DNA of 24,497 bases from JAPUIN01 sp041580375 (GCA_041580375.1 JBFGDZ010000031.1:1-24497); one strand, 5' to 3'; counted from the stretch's first letter, positions 1 through 7,674 are shown. Translations and numbers: made by a program. Notes: generated by a model not told the origin, from the sequence alone.

Positions 1-83
1 AGGCGATCGACGCTCATGTCCCCGCGGATCGGCCCGGGCGGGATCTTCGGGCCCGTCAGAAAGTCCTTCTTCTTGTGGGCCAT
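1..83 (-). CDS. Deoxyhypusine synthase-like protein, N-terminal fragment
   Basis: Only the first 27 codons lie in the window; the gene runs off the left edge. The peptide begins MAHKKKDFLTGPKIPPGPIR and continues into DMSVDR. The run of lysines followed by a 'DFL(T/S)GP.I.P.PI' pattern and 'MSV' resembles the N-terminus of bacterial deoxyhypusine synthase-like (DHS family) proteins. Those proteins are NAD-dependent aminobutyl- or spermidine-transfer enzymes whose bacterial roles vary. The ATG at 83 follows a G-rich stretch, and a minus-strand promoter candidate lies about 60 bases upstream. The family call rests on N-terminal similarity recalled from memory, with no catalytic residues visible, so it is tentative. 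Confidence 0.4.
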   Translation of the reverse strand, partial: MAHKKKDFLTGPKIPPGPIRGDMSVDR

Positions 84-142
84 CGCGCCCCCATGGAACG
101 GGATTCATGACGAGAGCGCGCGTGCGCGCGCGGCAGGCGCGG

Positions 143-171
143 ATGATACCACGCGGGATCGGCACCCGCAA
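143..171 (-). promoter_or_regulatory. Promoter candidate for the DHS-like gene
   Basis: On the minus strand there is TTGCGG (166-171), a 17-base spacer, and TATCAT (143-148). The TATCAT is preceded by TGG, giving an extended -10 (TGnTATCAT). The predicted start site is near 136, leaving a leader of about 50 bases before the ATG at 83. The surrounding 84-246 gap between two minus-strand genes shows nothing else recognisable. Confidence 0.45.
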
Positions 172-246
172 CCGAACGGACGCGGGCCGGGATCGCGCCG
201 ATCGTCCGGCGCGGGCTCGATCGGGACTTCGTGGAGGGGCCCGGGC

Positions 247-612
247 TCAGGCCTCGCCGTCGTCCCCGAAGAGCTCGTGGACGCGCTCCTTGGGCGGCGG
301 CGGAGTCCAGCCGTCGCGGCGCGCCGCGACGATGCCGTCCCGGACGCGCACGAAGGCGTCGTAGAAGCGGCGGCGCTGGTCGGGGGTCATCGGCAGGCGG
401 CGGTCCCGCAGATCGCGGCAGACGTTGAACGCCTGCTGCAGGACGTCCGGCGAGCGCTCGGCGGCCGCGCAGCGCTCGTAGGCTCCGATGAGAGCCAGGT
501 AGATCCCCACGTCGTCCGGATCGACGTCATGGGCCCAGGCGAGGCTGCGGATGGCCTGGACCCAGTCCTCCTCCTCCAGCGCGCGAAGACCCTCGGCGAC
601 GTAGGCGTTCAT
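247..612 (-). CDS. Small TPR-like helical-repeat protein in the isc operon
   Basis: A 121-aa soluble, acidic protein of unknown function. The N-terminal half (about residues 5-45) has the alternating helix pattern of a tetratricopeptide unit: AEGLRALEEEDWVQAIRSL, then WAHDVDPDDVGIYLALIGAY. A second helical stretch holds a conserved-looking R-R-R-F-Y-D-A-F segment, and the C-terminus is proline-rich then acidic. The ATG at 612 is preferred over an upstream in-frame start at 660, because the upstream one would overlap erpA. It begins 23 bases after the erpA stop, so it is probably the last gene of the iscR-iscS-erpA transcript. That slot often holds hscB in other bacteria, but there is no J-domain HPD motif here. 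A protein-interaction role in Fe-S assembly is inference only. Confidence 0.7.
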   Translation of the reverse strand: MNAYVAEGLRALEEEDWVQAIRSLAWAHDVDPDDVGIYLALIGAYERCAAAERSPDVLQQAFNVCRDLRDRRLPMTPDQRRRFYDAFVRVRDGIVAARRDGWTPPPPKERVHELFGDDGEA

Positions 613-635
613 GACGCAACCGTCCCGGTGATGGC

Positions 636-959
636 TCAGGCGGAGAAGGAGCTGCCGCACCCGCAGCTCGACTTCGCGTTCGGGTTCTGAAAGACGAACC
701 CGGTCCCGTTCAGTCCGTCGCTGAAGTCGAGCGTGAGGCCGTTCACGAAGATGCGGCTCTTCCCGTCGAGGAAGATCCGGACACCGTGGGCCTCGAGCGT
801 GGTGTCCCCCTCGGCGGCCTGCTTCTCGAAGCTGAGCTTGTAGGACAGGCCCGAGCAGCCGCCGCCGACGACGGCGACGCGCAGCCCGTGCTCCTTCAGT
901 CCCTCCTTGTCCATGAGGTTCCGGATCTGGCTGGCCGCTTTTTCGGTCACGTTGATCAT
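636..959 (-). CDS. erpA: A-type iron-sulfur carrier protein (ErpA/IscA family)
   Basis: A 107-aa protein of standard length for the HesB/IscA/ErpA family. These proteins bind [2Fe-2S] or [4Fe-4S] clusters, or iron, and hand clusters to apo-enzymes. The three ligand cysteines are present: Cys35 in GGCSGLSY, and Cys99 and Cys101 in the C-terminal SCGCGSSF motif. It lies 16 bases downstream of iscS and is co-directional with it, in the typical isc context. ErpA, IscA and SufA cannot be separated on motifs alone. The ErpA symbol is the best guess, suggested by the TGFVFQNPNA stretch before the CGC motif. Clients in this same window (LipA, nuo subunits, MoaA) would need such a carrier. Confidence 0.93.
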   Translation of the reverse strand: MINVTEKAASQIRNLMDKEGLKEHGLRVAVVGGGCSGLSYKLSFEKQAAEGDTTLEAHGVRIFLDGKSRIFVNGLTLDFSDGLNGTGFVFQNPNAKSSCGCGSSFSA

Positions 960-975
960 GAGTTGTCGTCCTCCG

Positions 976-2190
976 TCATGCGCGCGCCGGCGGGTCCCGC
1001 GGGATCGCGCCGGAGCGGCCCGCCGCCTCGTACAGCGGCGAGATCGCCCGCAGGCGCTCCACCGCCTCCGCCACGCGCCCGATCGTGTAATCGATCTCCT
1101 CTTCCGTGTTGAACCGGCCCAGGCCGAACCGGATCGACGTCTGGGCCAGATCGTCGCCGATCCCCATGGCGCGCAGCACGTGGGACGGCTCCCGGCTCTC
1201 CGACGAGCAGGCCGACCCCGACGACACCGCGATGTCGTCCAGCGCCATGAGCAGCGACTCCCCCTCCACCCAGGCGAAGCTCATGTTCAGGCAGTGCGGC
1301 AGGCGGTACTCTGGGTGGCCGTTGAGTGTGACCGCCTCCACGCGCCCGCGTATCCCCCGCTCCAGCCGATCGCGCAGCGCGGACAGGCGGCGCGCCTCGT
1401 CGTCCATCCCGGCCGCGGCGATCTCCAGGGCCTTTCCGAGCCCCACGACGCCCGGCACGTTGAGCGTGCCGGGACGCAGGCCGCGCTCGTGGCCCCCGCC
1501 GTGCAGGACGGGCGACAGCCGCAGGCGCGGCTCCTTGCGACGTACGTAGAGAGCGCCCACGCCCTTCGGCCCGTAGACCTTGTGCGACGAGATCGACAGC
1601 AGATCGAATCCCATCGTCCCCGCGTCGATCGGGATCTTCCCGGCCGCCTGCGCGGCGTCGGTGTGGAACACTACGCCGCGCTCGCCGCAGACGGCGCCGA
1701 TCTCCCGGATCGGATGGATCGTGCCGACCTCGTTGTTGGCGAACATGAGGGAGACCAGGATCGTCCGATCCGTCAGCGCCCGCCGGACGTCGTCCGGATC
1801 GACGAGCCCGGTCCGGTCGACGCCCAGCCGGGTGACCCGCGCGCCGCGAGACTCCAGGTGGCGCACGGCGTCGAGGACCGCCGGATGCTCCGTGGCACCC
1901 GTGATGACGTGATCCCCCCGGTGGCGCATCGCCTCGAAGATCCCGAACAGCGCCAGGTTGTTCGACTCCGTAGCCCCGGACGTGAAGATGATCTCCTTCG
2001 CGTCGGCGCCGATGGCGCGGGCGACCTGCCGGCGGGCCCGCGTGACGGCCTCCGCGGCCTTCCAGCCGAAGGCGTGCGTGCGCGAGGCGGCGTTGCCGAA
2101 ATCCCCGCGGAAGTACGGCATCATCGTCTCGAGCACGCGGGGGTCGACCGGCGTCGTGGCCTGATTGTCCAGATAGATCGGCGTCTTCAT
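976..2190 (-). CDS. iscS: Cysteine desulfurase (IscS/NifS type)
   Basis: A 404-aa PLP enzyme that converts cysteine to alanine and carries persulfide sulfur for Fe-S cluster and thio-cofactor synthesis. The N-terminus has the family signature YLDNQATTPVDPRV. The PLP-binding region includes TSGATESNNLA (about 70-80) and HTDAAQAAGKIP (176-187). The Schiff-base lysine is Lys204 in SSHKVYGPKG. The active-site cysteine is Cys328 in the SSGSACSS loop followed by EPSHVL, matching the long mobile loop of group I (IscS-like) desulfurases. It starts 10 bases after the iscR stop and is clearly co-transcribed. No iscU gene follows it, unlike the classical order iscR-iscS-iscU-iscA. Confidence 0.97.
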   Translation of the reverse strand: MKTPIYLDNQATTPVDPRVLETMMPYFRGDFGNAASRTHAFGWKAAEAVTRARRQVARAIGADAKEIIFTSGATESNNLALFGIFEAMRHRGDHVITGATEHPAVLDAVRHLESRGARVTRLGVDRTGLVDPDDVRRALTDRTILVSLMFANNEVGTIHPIREIGAVCGERGVVFHTDAAQAAGKIPIDAGTMGFDLLSISSHKVYGPKGVGALYVRRKEPRLRLSPVLHGGGHERGLRPGTLNVPGVVGLGKALEIAAAGMDDEARRLSALRDRLERGIRGRVEAVTLNGHPEYRLPHCLNMSFAWVEGESLLMALDDIAVSSGSACSSESREPSHVLRAMGIGDDLAQTSIRFGLGRFNTEEEIDYTIGRVAEAVERLRAISPLYEAAGRSGAIPRDPPARA

Positions 2191-2200
2191 CTTCGTGAGC

Positions 2201-2599
2201 TCACAGATCGAAGAGGGTCGTCCCCTCGAGGACGGCGGCGATGCGCCGCTGCACGGCGCTCAGGGGCTTCTGCACGGTGCAGGTCGGGTACTGCGGGCAG
2301 TTCCCCTTGATCGGGTCGAGGCACTCGATGAAGCAGAGAGGCCCCTCGATCGCCTCGATCACGTCCCACAGCGTGATCTCCGACGGATCGCGGGCGATCC
2401 GGTACCCTCCCTTCGTCCCATGCTGCGACGCGACCAGCCCCTTGCGCGCGAGCTTCTGCATCAGCTTCGCCATGAGGGCCGGAGGGATGCGGTGCTCGGC
2501 CGCGATCTCGCGCGCGCTCAGAAACGCGCCCACGGGCGCCCCCGCGAGATGGCGTATCGCCATCAGACCGTAGTCGGTCCTCTTCGACAGACGGATCAT
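2201..2599 (-). CDS. iscR: Rrf2-family Fe-S-sensing regulator (IscR)
   Basis: A 132-aa winged-helix repressor/activator of the Rrf2 family. The N-terminal helix-turn-helix reads RLSKRTDYGLMAIRHLA, followed by a wing with KGGYRIARDPSEITL. Four cysteines (89, 93, 101, 107) form a CxxxC...C...YPTC arrangement, close to the three-cysteine [2Fe-2S] site of IscR, with one extra Cys. Start choice: GGAGG lies 6 bases before the ATG at 2599, whereas the in-frame GTG at 2605 would sit almost on top of it. It is the first gene of the Fe-S operon. A palindrome over its own -10 suggests autoregulation that depends on cluster status. Confidence 0.93.
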   Translation of the reverse strand: MIRLSKRTDYGLMAIRHLAGAPVGAFLSAREIAAEHRIPPALMAKLMQKLARKGLVASQHGTKGGYRIARDPSEITLWDVIEAIEGPLCFIECLDPIKGNCPQYPTCTVQKPLSAVQRRIAAVLEGTTLFDL

Positions 2600-2620
2600 C
2601 CGCACCCTCCGGGGCTGAGC

Positions 2621-2645
2621 ATATAGGACATTGCTGGTCCCATAT
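2621..2645 (-). promoter_or_regulatory. IscR/Rrf2-type operator overlapping the -10
   Basis: An inverted repeat with 9-base arms, read on the minus strand as ATATGGGAC-N7-GTCCTATAT, with one mismatch between the arms. The 25-bp length, the AT-rich ends and the central 7-base spacing fit dimeric Rrf2/IscR sites. The upstream arm overlaps the -10 hexamer and the rest covers the start-site region, so binding should repress. It is assigned to the adjacent iscR by position; this is inference. A related site is present at 20636-20660. Confidence 0.7.
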
Positions 2646-2670
2646 TAGGGGTTCGGGACGGGGCTGTCAA
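2642..2670 (-). promoter_or_regulatory. Strong sigma-70-type promoter of the iscR-iscS-erpA operon
   Basis: Minus strand: TTGACA (2665-2670), exactly 17 bases, then TAATAT (2642-2647). This is a near-perfect vegetative promoter. The TGA inside the -35 box is also the lipA stop codon (2667-2669), so the promoter begins inside the preceding gene. The start site should fall near 2635, about 36 bases ahead of the iscR ATG. Confidence 0.85.
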
Positions 2671-3584
2671 GCGCGGCCGGGCGCGGAGCCGGCCGGGGCG
2701 GCGGCGCGCGCGTGCCGCCGCGCGTGGTAGGAGCTCCTGACGAGCGGGCCCGCCTCCACGTGCCGGAACCCGAGCCGACGGGCGGCCTCGCCGATCTCGG
2801 CGAACTCCTCCGGCGCGCAGTAGCGCGCGACCGGCAGGTGGTCGAGGGTCGGCCTGAGGTACTGGCCGATCGTCAACACCTCGACCCCCGTCCGGGCGAG
2901 GATCGCCAGGGTCTCGTCGAGCTCCGCGCGCGTCTCCCCCAGCCCGAGCATCAGTCCGGTCTTGACGAGGGGCGTCTTCGCGCTCCCCCGCCAGGCGAGC
3001 GCGTCGCGCAGCAGGCCGACCGAGCGCGCGAAGCTGGAGCCGACCCGGGCCTTCGCATACAGGGACGGGACCGTCTCGACGTTGTGGCTGAAAACCTTCG
3101 GGCCGGCCGGCAGGATCACGTCGAGCGGGCGGTCCACCCCGCGGAAGTCCGGCGTGAGGACCTCCACGTCGCACGACGGGATGCGATCCCGGACGGCGCG
3201 GATCACGGCGGCGAAGTGGCCGGCCCCGCCGTCCGGCAGGTCATCGCGATCCACCGAGGTGATCACGGCGTGATCCAGGCGGAGCCGCGCGACGGCCTCC
3301 GCCAGGCGGCGGGGCTCCAGCGGATCGACCGCCCGGGGCCTGCCCGTGGCGACGGCGCAGAAGCCGCATCGGCGCGTGCAGACGTCCCCGAGGATCATGA
3401 AGGTCGCGGTCCTGTCCCCCCAGCACTCGTAGATGTTGGGGCAGCGGGCCTCCTCGCAGACGGTGTTGAGCCGCAGCCCGTCCATGAGACGCCGCACCGA
3501 GCGGTAGCCGCCGTCCGTCTTCAGGCGGATTCGCAGCCAGGGAGGCTTCGGATCCGGGCGCGGCGCCGTCGCGGTCCCGGACAT
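2667..3584 (-). CDS. lipA: Lipoyl synthase (radical SAM)
   Basis: A 305-aa enzyme that inserts two sulfur atoms into protein-bound octanoyl groups to make lipoyl cofactors. It has the LipA-specific auxiliary cluster motif C43-x4-C48-x5-C54 (CEEARCPNIYEC) and the radical SAM motif C69-x3-C73-x2-C76 (CTRRCGFC). The C-terminal RSSYHA supplies the conserved RSSY serine ligand. Its ATG overlaps the lipB stop as TGATG. It is the last gene of the dehydrogenase operon, next to the isc operon that would supply and renew its clusters. The auxiliary [4Fe-4S] cluster is consumed as sulfur donor in this family, which gives the adjacency a functional logic. Confidence 0.97.
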   Translation of the reverse strand: MSGTATAPRPDPKPPWLRIRLKTDGGYRSVRRLMDGLRLNTVCEEARCPNIYECWGDRTATFMILGDVCTRRCGFCAVATGRPRAVDPLEPRRLAEAVARLRLDHAVITSVDRDDLPDGGAGHFAAVIRAVRDRIPSCDVEVLTPDFRGVDRPLDVILPAGPKVFSHNVETVPSLYAKARVGSSFARSVGLLRDALAWRGSAKTPLVKTGLMLGLGETRAELDETLAILARTGVEVLTIGQYLRPTLDHLPVARYCAPEEFAEIGEAARRLGFRHVEAGPLVRSSYHARRHARAAAPAGSAPGRA

Positions 3585-4273
3585 CAGGCGCCTCCCGCTG
3601 CGGCCAGTGCCGGCGCCGGCCGCGGCTCCTCGACCATCATCCGCGAGAACACCGCGCCGAAGATCGGCACGAGGGCGCGCGCGACGTCGCGCACCCCGGG
3701 GCCGCCGCCGGCGAGGCGCTGGATCGACGTGACCCCCAGCCCCCGGAGGCCGCAGGGCACGATGCCGGCGAAATGGGACAGATCGGTCGTCACGTTGAGG
3801 GCGAAGCCGTGCGTCGTCACCCAGCGCGAGAGATGCACCCCGATGGCGGCGATCTTCTCGTTCCCCACCCAGACGCCGGTCAGACCCGCGCGGCGCCGCG
3901 CCGCGATTCCGAGCGTCCCGAGCGTGCGGATGATCACCTCCTCGAGATCCCGGAGGTATCGCGCCACGTCCCGGCGATCGGGATGCAGGTTCAGGATCGG
4001 ATAACCGACCAGCTGGCCCGGCCCGTGGTACGTGACCCGGCCCCCGCGGTCCGACGTCTCGACGGCGATGCCGCGCTCCCGCAGCACGCGCGGCGGATGG
4101 AGCACGTCGGCTTCGCTCGCGTTCCGGCCCAGCGTGATGACGGGCGGATGCTCCAGCAGGTAGAGGCGTTCCGGACCGCGGCCGTCCTTCACCGCGCGAG
4201 CGCTCCTCTCCTGAAGCGAGGCCGCCTCGCGGTAGGGGATCGTGCCGAGATACTGGTGCCGGGTTTCCCGCAT
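3584..4273 (-). CDS. lipB: Octanoyl-[ACP]:protein octanoyltransferase
   Basis: A 229-aa enzyme that moves octanoate from acyl carrier protein to the lipoyl domains of E2 (and GcvH), the step before LipA. The family motif RGGRVTYHGPGQLVGYPI lies at 77-93. The catalytic Lys140 is in NEKIAAIGVHLSRWVTTHGF and the catalytic Cys174 is in IVPCGL. The ATG at 4273 shares one base with the E2 stop (TGATG), and its own stop is likewise fused to the lipA start, so translation of E2, LipB and LipA is probably coupled. The C-terminal alanine/proline tail (about 215-229) looks like a non-conserved extension. Confidence 0.96.
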   Translation of the reverse strand: MRETRHQYLGTIPYREAASLQERSARAVKDGRGPERLYLLEHPPVITLGRNASEADVLHPPRVLRERGIAVETSDRGGRVTYHGPGQLVGYPILNLHPDRRDVARYLRDLEEVIIRTLGTLGIAARRRAGLTGVWVGNEKIAAIGVHLSRWVTTHGFALNVTTDLSHFAGIVPCGLRGLGVTSIQRLAGGGPGVRDVARALVPIFGAVFSRMMVEEPRPAPALAAAGGA

Positions 4274-5529
4274 CAGAGGATCTCCGGGAATCTCCCGTTC
4301 TCCAGGGTGTCCTTCACGTGCGCCAGGAACTGATCGGCGAGGGCGCCGTCCAGCAGCCTGTGATCGAACGAAAGCGAGAGGTAGACCATCGATCGGATGC
4401 CGATCGCGTCCTCCACGACGACCGGGCGTTTCGTGATCGCGCCCACGCCCATGATCGCGACCTGCGGCTGGTTGATGATCGGCGTGCCGAGCAGGCTGCC
4501 GAAGACGCCCGGGTTCGTGATCGTGAACGTGCCCCCCTGGACCTCCTCGGGCGTGAGCTTGCGCGACCGGGCGCGTTCCGCCAGATCGGTGACCGTCTTG
4601 GCGATGCCGGAGAGGCTGCGATCGTCCGCGTTCCTGATCACGGGGACGATCAGGCCCCAATCGAGCGCCACCGCCACGCCGATGTTGATGTCCTTTTTGT
4701 AGACGATGTTCTCGCCGTCGAGCGAGGCGTTGACGACGGGGAACGCCTTGAGCGCGGACACCGCCGCCTTCACGAAGAAGGGCGTGACCGTGAGCTTGAC
4801 GCCGTGGCGCTGCTCGAAGGCCGCCCGGTTCTCATGCCGCAGGCGCATGACCCGGCTCATGTCCACCTCGAAGACCGTCGTCACGTGGGCGGAGGTCCTC
4901 CGGCTCAGGACCATGTGCTCGGCGATCTTCCGGCGCATCGGCGTCAGGGGCTCGCGCGACACGCGCTCGCCGGGCGCGAACGCGGGCGCTCCGGCCGCCG
5001 CGGAGGTCGCCGGAGGGCCGGCCGCGCGCGCCGCGACCCCGCCGCCCTCGATGAGGGCCATGATGTCGCGCTTGGTGACGCGGCCGCCGAGGCCCGACCC
5101 CCGGACGCTGCTGATGTCGACGTCGTGCTCCTGGGCGATCTTCCGGACCACGGGGGAGGACCGGACGCGGCGCAGCTCCTCCACGCCGGCGCCGGAGCCG
5201 GCCAGGGCCGAGGCGCGGGGAATGGAGGCGCCGCCCGCCGCACGGGGCGCCGCCTGCGGAGCCGGGGCGGACGGGGAGACCGCGGCGCCCGCCTCGGTCT
5301 CGATCAGCGCCACCACGGTGTTGACCGGAACCGTCTCGCCCTCCTTCACCTTGACCTCCGCCAGCACGCCGGCCGACGGCGCCGGGATCTCGGCGTCCAC
5401 CTTGTCCGTGGAGATCTCGAAGATCGGCTCGTCACGCGCCACCTTGTCCCCGGCCTTCTTCAGCCAGCGCGTCAGCGTTCCCTCGGCGATGCTCTCGCCC
5501 ATCTGCGGCATGATCACGTCGACTCGCAT
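4273..5529 (-). CDS. 2-oxo acid dehydrogenase E2, dihydrolipoamide acyltransferase
   Basis: A 418-aa E2 core subunit. Domains: one lipoyl domain (1-78) with Lys43 in ISTDKVDAEIPAP; an Ala/Pro linker (about 80-115); a peripheral subunit-binding domain (about 123-161, from RSSPVVRKIAQEHDVD to GRVTKRDIMALIE); and the catalytic acyltransferase domain (about 190-418), which ends with the DHRLLDG motif (catalytic His390, Asp394). The start is the ATG at 5529, because AAGGAG lies 5 bases upstream; an in-frame GTG at 5535 lies too close to it. Sequence alone does not fix the acyl substrate. The 'STDKVDAE' lipoyl loop and the BCKDH-like E1-alpha nearby lean toward branched-chain 2-oxo acids rather than pyruvate. 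It begins 68 bases after E1-beta. Confidence 0.93.
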   Translation of the reverse strand: MRVDVIMPQMGESIAEGTLTRWLKKAGDKVARDEPIFEISTDKVDAEIPAPSAGVLAEVKVKEGETVPVNTVVALIETEAGAAVSPSAPAPQAAPRAAGGASIPRASALAGSGAGVEELRRVRSSPVVRKIAQEHDVDISSVRGSGLGGRVTKRDIMALIEGGGVAARAAGPPATSAAAGAPAFAPGERVSREPLTPMRRKIAEHMVLSRRTSAHVTTVFEVDMSRVMRLRHENRAAFEQRHGVKLTVTPFFVKAAVSALKAFPVVNASLDGENIVYKKDINIGVAVALDWGLIVPVIRNADDRSLSGIAKTVTDLAERARSRKLTPEEVQGGTFTITNPGVFGSLLGTPIINQPQVAIMGVGAITKRPVVVEDAIGIRSMVYLSLSFDHRLLDGALADQFLAHVKDTLENGRFPEIL

Positions 5530-5597
5530 CGTCACTCCTTATCCGTCGTCCGGATTCTCGATCGCCTTCAGGGCGCGCCGGTGTGCGGCGCGCGCGC

Positions 5598-6575
5598 TCA
5601 GTACGCCGCCAGCCGGCGGGCCGCCTCCAGGATCTTATCCTTGTTGGGAAGGAAAAACTCCTCCAGGGGCGGGCTGTAGGGGACGGGCGTGTCCGGCGCC
5701 GTCACCCGCATCACCGGCCCGTCCAGGTACTCGAATATCTCCTCGTTGATGATCGCCGCGATCTCCCCCGCGATCCCCCCGGTCCGGGTGTCCTCGTGCA
5801 CGACGAGCGCCTTCCCGGTCTTGCGCGTCGAATCGAGGATGGCGTCCTTGTCCAGGGGCAGGAGCGATCGCAGATCGATCACCTCGACCTCGATCCCCCT
5901 CTCCTTCGAGAGCGTCTCCGCCGCCTCCAGCGAGGGGTAGAGCATGGCGGCATAGGTCAGGATGGTCAGATCCCGCCCCTCGCGCCGGACCGCCGCTCGC
6001 CCGATCGGCACGACGTAGTCCTCCTTCGGTAGCTCCTCCTTGATCCGGCGGTACAGATACTTGTGCTCCAGATAGATGACGGGATCGTCGTCGCGGATCG
6101 CCGCCTTGATGAGTCCCTTGGCGTCGTGCGCCGTGGCGGGTGAGATCACCTTCAGTCCGGGGGTGTGGACGAAGTACATCTCGGGGTTCTGCGAGTGGAA
6201 CGGACCTCCGTGCACGCCGCCGCCGCTCGGGCCCCGGATGACGATCGGAACCCCGGCTCCCCAACGGTAGCGATTCTTGGCCGCGAAGTTGGTGATCTGG
6301 TCGAACGCGCACGAGATGAAGTCGATGAACTGCATCTCGGCGATCGGCCGCATGCCCATCAGGGCGGCGCCGATCGCCGCGCCGACGATCGCGGATTCCG
6401 AGATCGGGGTGTCGATCACCCGCATCTCCCCGAACCGTTCCAGCATGCCCTCGGTGACCTTGAACGCCCCGCCGTAGATGCCGACGTCCTCGCCGAGTAT
6501 GAAGACGTCCTCGTTCGCCTCCATCTCCTCCCAGATTCCCTGCCGGATCGCCTCCACGTAGGTCGTCAGCGCCAT
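5598..6575 (-). CDS. 2-oxo acid dehydrogenase E1 component, beta subunit
   Basis: 325 aa, the usual length for E1-beta of heterotetrameric pyruvate or branched-chain dehydrogenases. The N-terminal motif VFILGEDVGIYGGAFKVT and DTPISESAIVGAAIGAAL include Glu60, the residue that activates thiamine diphosphate in this family. PSGGGVHGGPFHSQNPE (116-132) carries the conserved histidine loop. The C-terminal transketolase domain runs from about residue 195. The ATG at 6575 has GGAGAG 6 bases upstream, and a longer reading from 6674 would enter the preceding gene. It pairs with one or both E1-alpha proteins encoded just upstream. Confidence 0.95.
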   Translation of the reverse strand: MALTTYVEAIRQGIWEEMEANEDVFILGEDVGIYGGAFKVTEGMLERFGEMRVIDTPISESAIVGAAIGAALMGMRPIAEMQFIDFISCAFDQITNFAAKNRYRWGAGVPIVIRGPSGGGVHGGPFHSQNPEMYFVHTPGLKVISPATAHDAKGLIKAAIRDDDPVIYLEHKYLYRRIKEELPKEDYVVPIGRAAVRREGRDLTILTYAAMLYPSLEAAETLSKERGIEVEVIDLRSLLPLDKDAILDSTRKTGKALVVHEDTRTGGIAGEIAAIINEEIFEYLDGPVMRVTAPDTPVPYSPPLEEFFLPNKDKILEAARRLAAY

Positions 6576-6600
6576 GTCGCTCTCTCCATCGGAGCGGATC

Positions 6601-7674
6601 TCACTCCGCGTACACTCCCTGCAGGCATTCCTCCGGGGCCGGATACGGCTGCCGCTCGGCCCAGGACACGGCATCGTCCAGCTCGGCGGCGATGCGCTCC
6701 TCCATCTCCCGGATGCCGGGGGGATCGATCAGCTTCCGCCCGTTGAGCACCGTCTCGAACCGGACGATCGGGTCCTTGCGGGCCCACTCCTCGAACAGGC
6801 CGCGGGGCACGTAGCCGGCGTCGTCGTGCGCCGAGTGGCCGGTCATCCGGAACGTGACGAACTCCAGCAACGTCGGACCTCCCTTCCTCCGGCCCCGCGC
6901 CACGGCGCGGCCCACGGCATCGTAAACCGCCAGGACGTCGTTGCCGTCGACCGACTCGCCGGGTATCCCGTAGGCCAGCGCGCGATCGGAGAAGCGCTCG
7001 ATCGCCATCTGGCGCCAGACGGGCGTCGAGTAGGCGTACTGGTTGTTGTTGCAGATGAAGATCACGGGGAGCCCCTGCACCGCGGCGAAGTTCACGCCCT
7101 CGTGCCAGTCTCCCCGGCTTCCGGCCCCCTCGCCGAAGAAACAGAACGACACCTGATCCGTCCCGCGCATCTTGAAGGTCAGCGCGGTACCCGCCGCCAC
7201 CGGGATGCTGTCCCCCAGATGCGAGACGAAGGCGACCAGGCGGTGGCCCAGGTCCCCCATGTGCATGTTGCCGTCGCGGCCCCGGGTCAGGCCGGTCCGG
7301 CGGGCCATGTACTGGGCCAGGATGCGCTCCGGCGTCACGCCCTGCATGAGGAACACCGCCATGTCGCGGTGCGAGGGCGACACGATGTCGTCGATGTCGT
7401 CATTTCCCGTGTGCCGGATGTGCATCGCCGCGCCGACCGAGATCGCCTCCTGGCCGCGCCCGACGTAGACGCCGCCGATGATCTTCCCCTGGCGGTACAG
7501 CTTGCGCTCGATCCGGTCCTCGAGGGCCCGCGTCAGCTTCATGTAATGGAGCATCTTCAGCAGCGCCGCGGGCTCCGGAGACGCGCGGCGCTCCGCGGCG
7601 GGCGCGCCGGCCGGCGCGCGCCTCCCCGTCCGCCCTCCGGCGCCGCGTGAGGATCTCAAGTTTCGGGCCACCAT
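6601..7674 (-). CDS. 2-oxo acid dehydrogenase E1 alpha subunit (BCKDH-like copy)
   Basis: A 357-aa thiamine-diphosphate-binding E1-alpha. Motifs: GRGQEAISVG (72-81), PSHRDMAVFL (100-109) at the pyrophosphate-binding position, and the cofactor motif GEGAGSRGDWHEG...NNNQYAYS (181-216). A Glu sits where GDG is more usual. GEG is also seen in branched-chain E1-alpha of mitochondria, so the protein is expected to be active. GHSAHDDAGYVP lies near 280. An Ala/Arg/Pro-rich N-terminal tail (about 1-38) is not conserved. The start is uncertain: ATG 7674 sits very close to GAGGAG, and GTG 7671 has better spacing. Either way it overlaps the preceding alpha gene by about 16-19 bases. Confidence 0.9.
   Translation of the reverse strand: MVARNLRSSRGAGGRTGRRAPAGAPAAERRASPEPAALLKMLHYMKLTRALEDRIERKLYRQGKIIGGVYVGRGQEAISVGAAMHIRHTGNDDIDDIVSPSHRDMAVFLMQGVTPERILAQYMARRTGLTRGRDGNMHMGDLGHRLVAFVSHLGDSIPVAAGTALTFKMRGTDQVSFCFFGEGAGSRGDWHEGVNFAAVQGLPVIFICNNNQYAYSTPVWRQMAIERFSDRALAYGIPGESVDGNDVLAVYDAVGRAVARGRRKGGPTLLEFVTFRMTGHSAHDDAGYVPRGLFEEWARKDPIVRFETVLNGRKLIDPPGIREMEERIAAELDDAVSWAERQPYPAPEECLQGVYAE

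Noticed and set aside
247..612. HscB co-chaperone
   Set aside because: The position fits but there is no J-domain HPD motif; the helices look TPR-like instead.
907..2310. A long plus-strand open frame opposite iscS and iscR
   Set aside because: Rich in Arg/Ala/Pro with no domain; it is the shadow of well-supported minus-strand genes in GC-rich DNA. The same applies to similar frames at 2712-4004, 4318-5679, 8656-10074 and 17847-19625.
7120..7140. Loss of the GDG motif as a sign of an inactive E1-alpha
   Set aside because: GEG is found in branched-chain E1-alpha proteins that are active, and the rest of the thiamine-diphosphate motif is intact.
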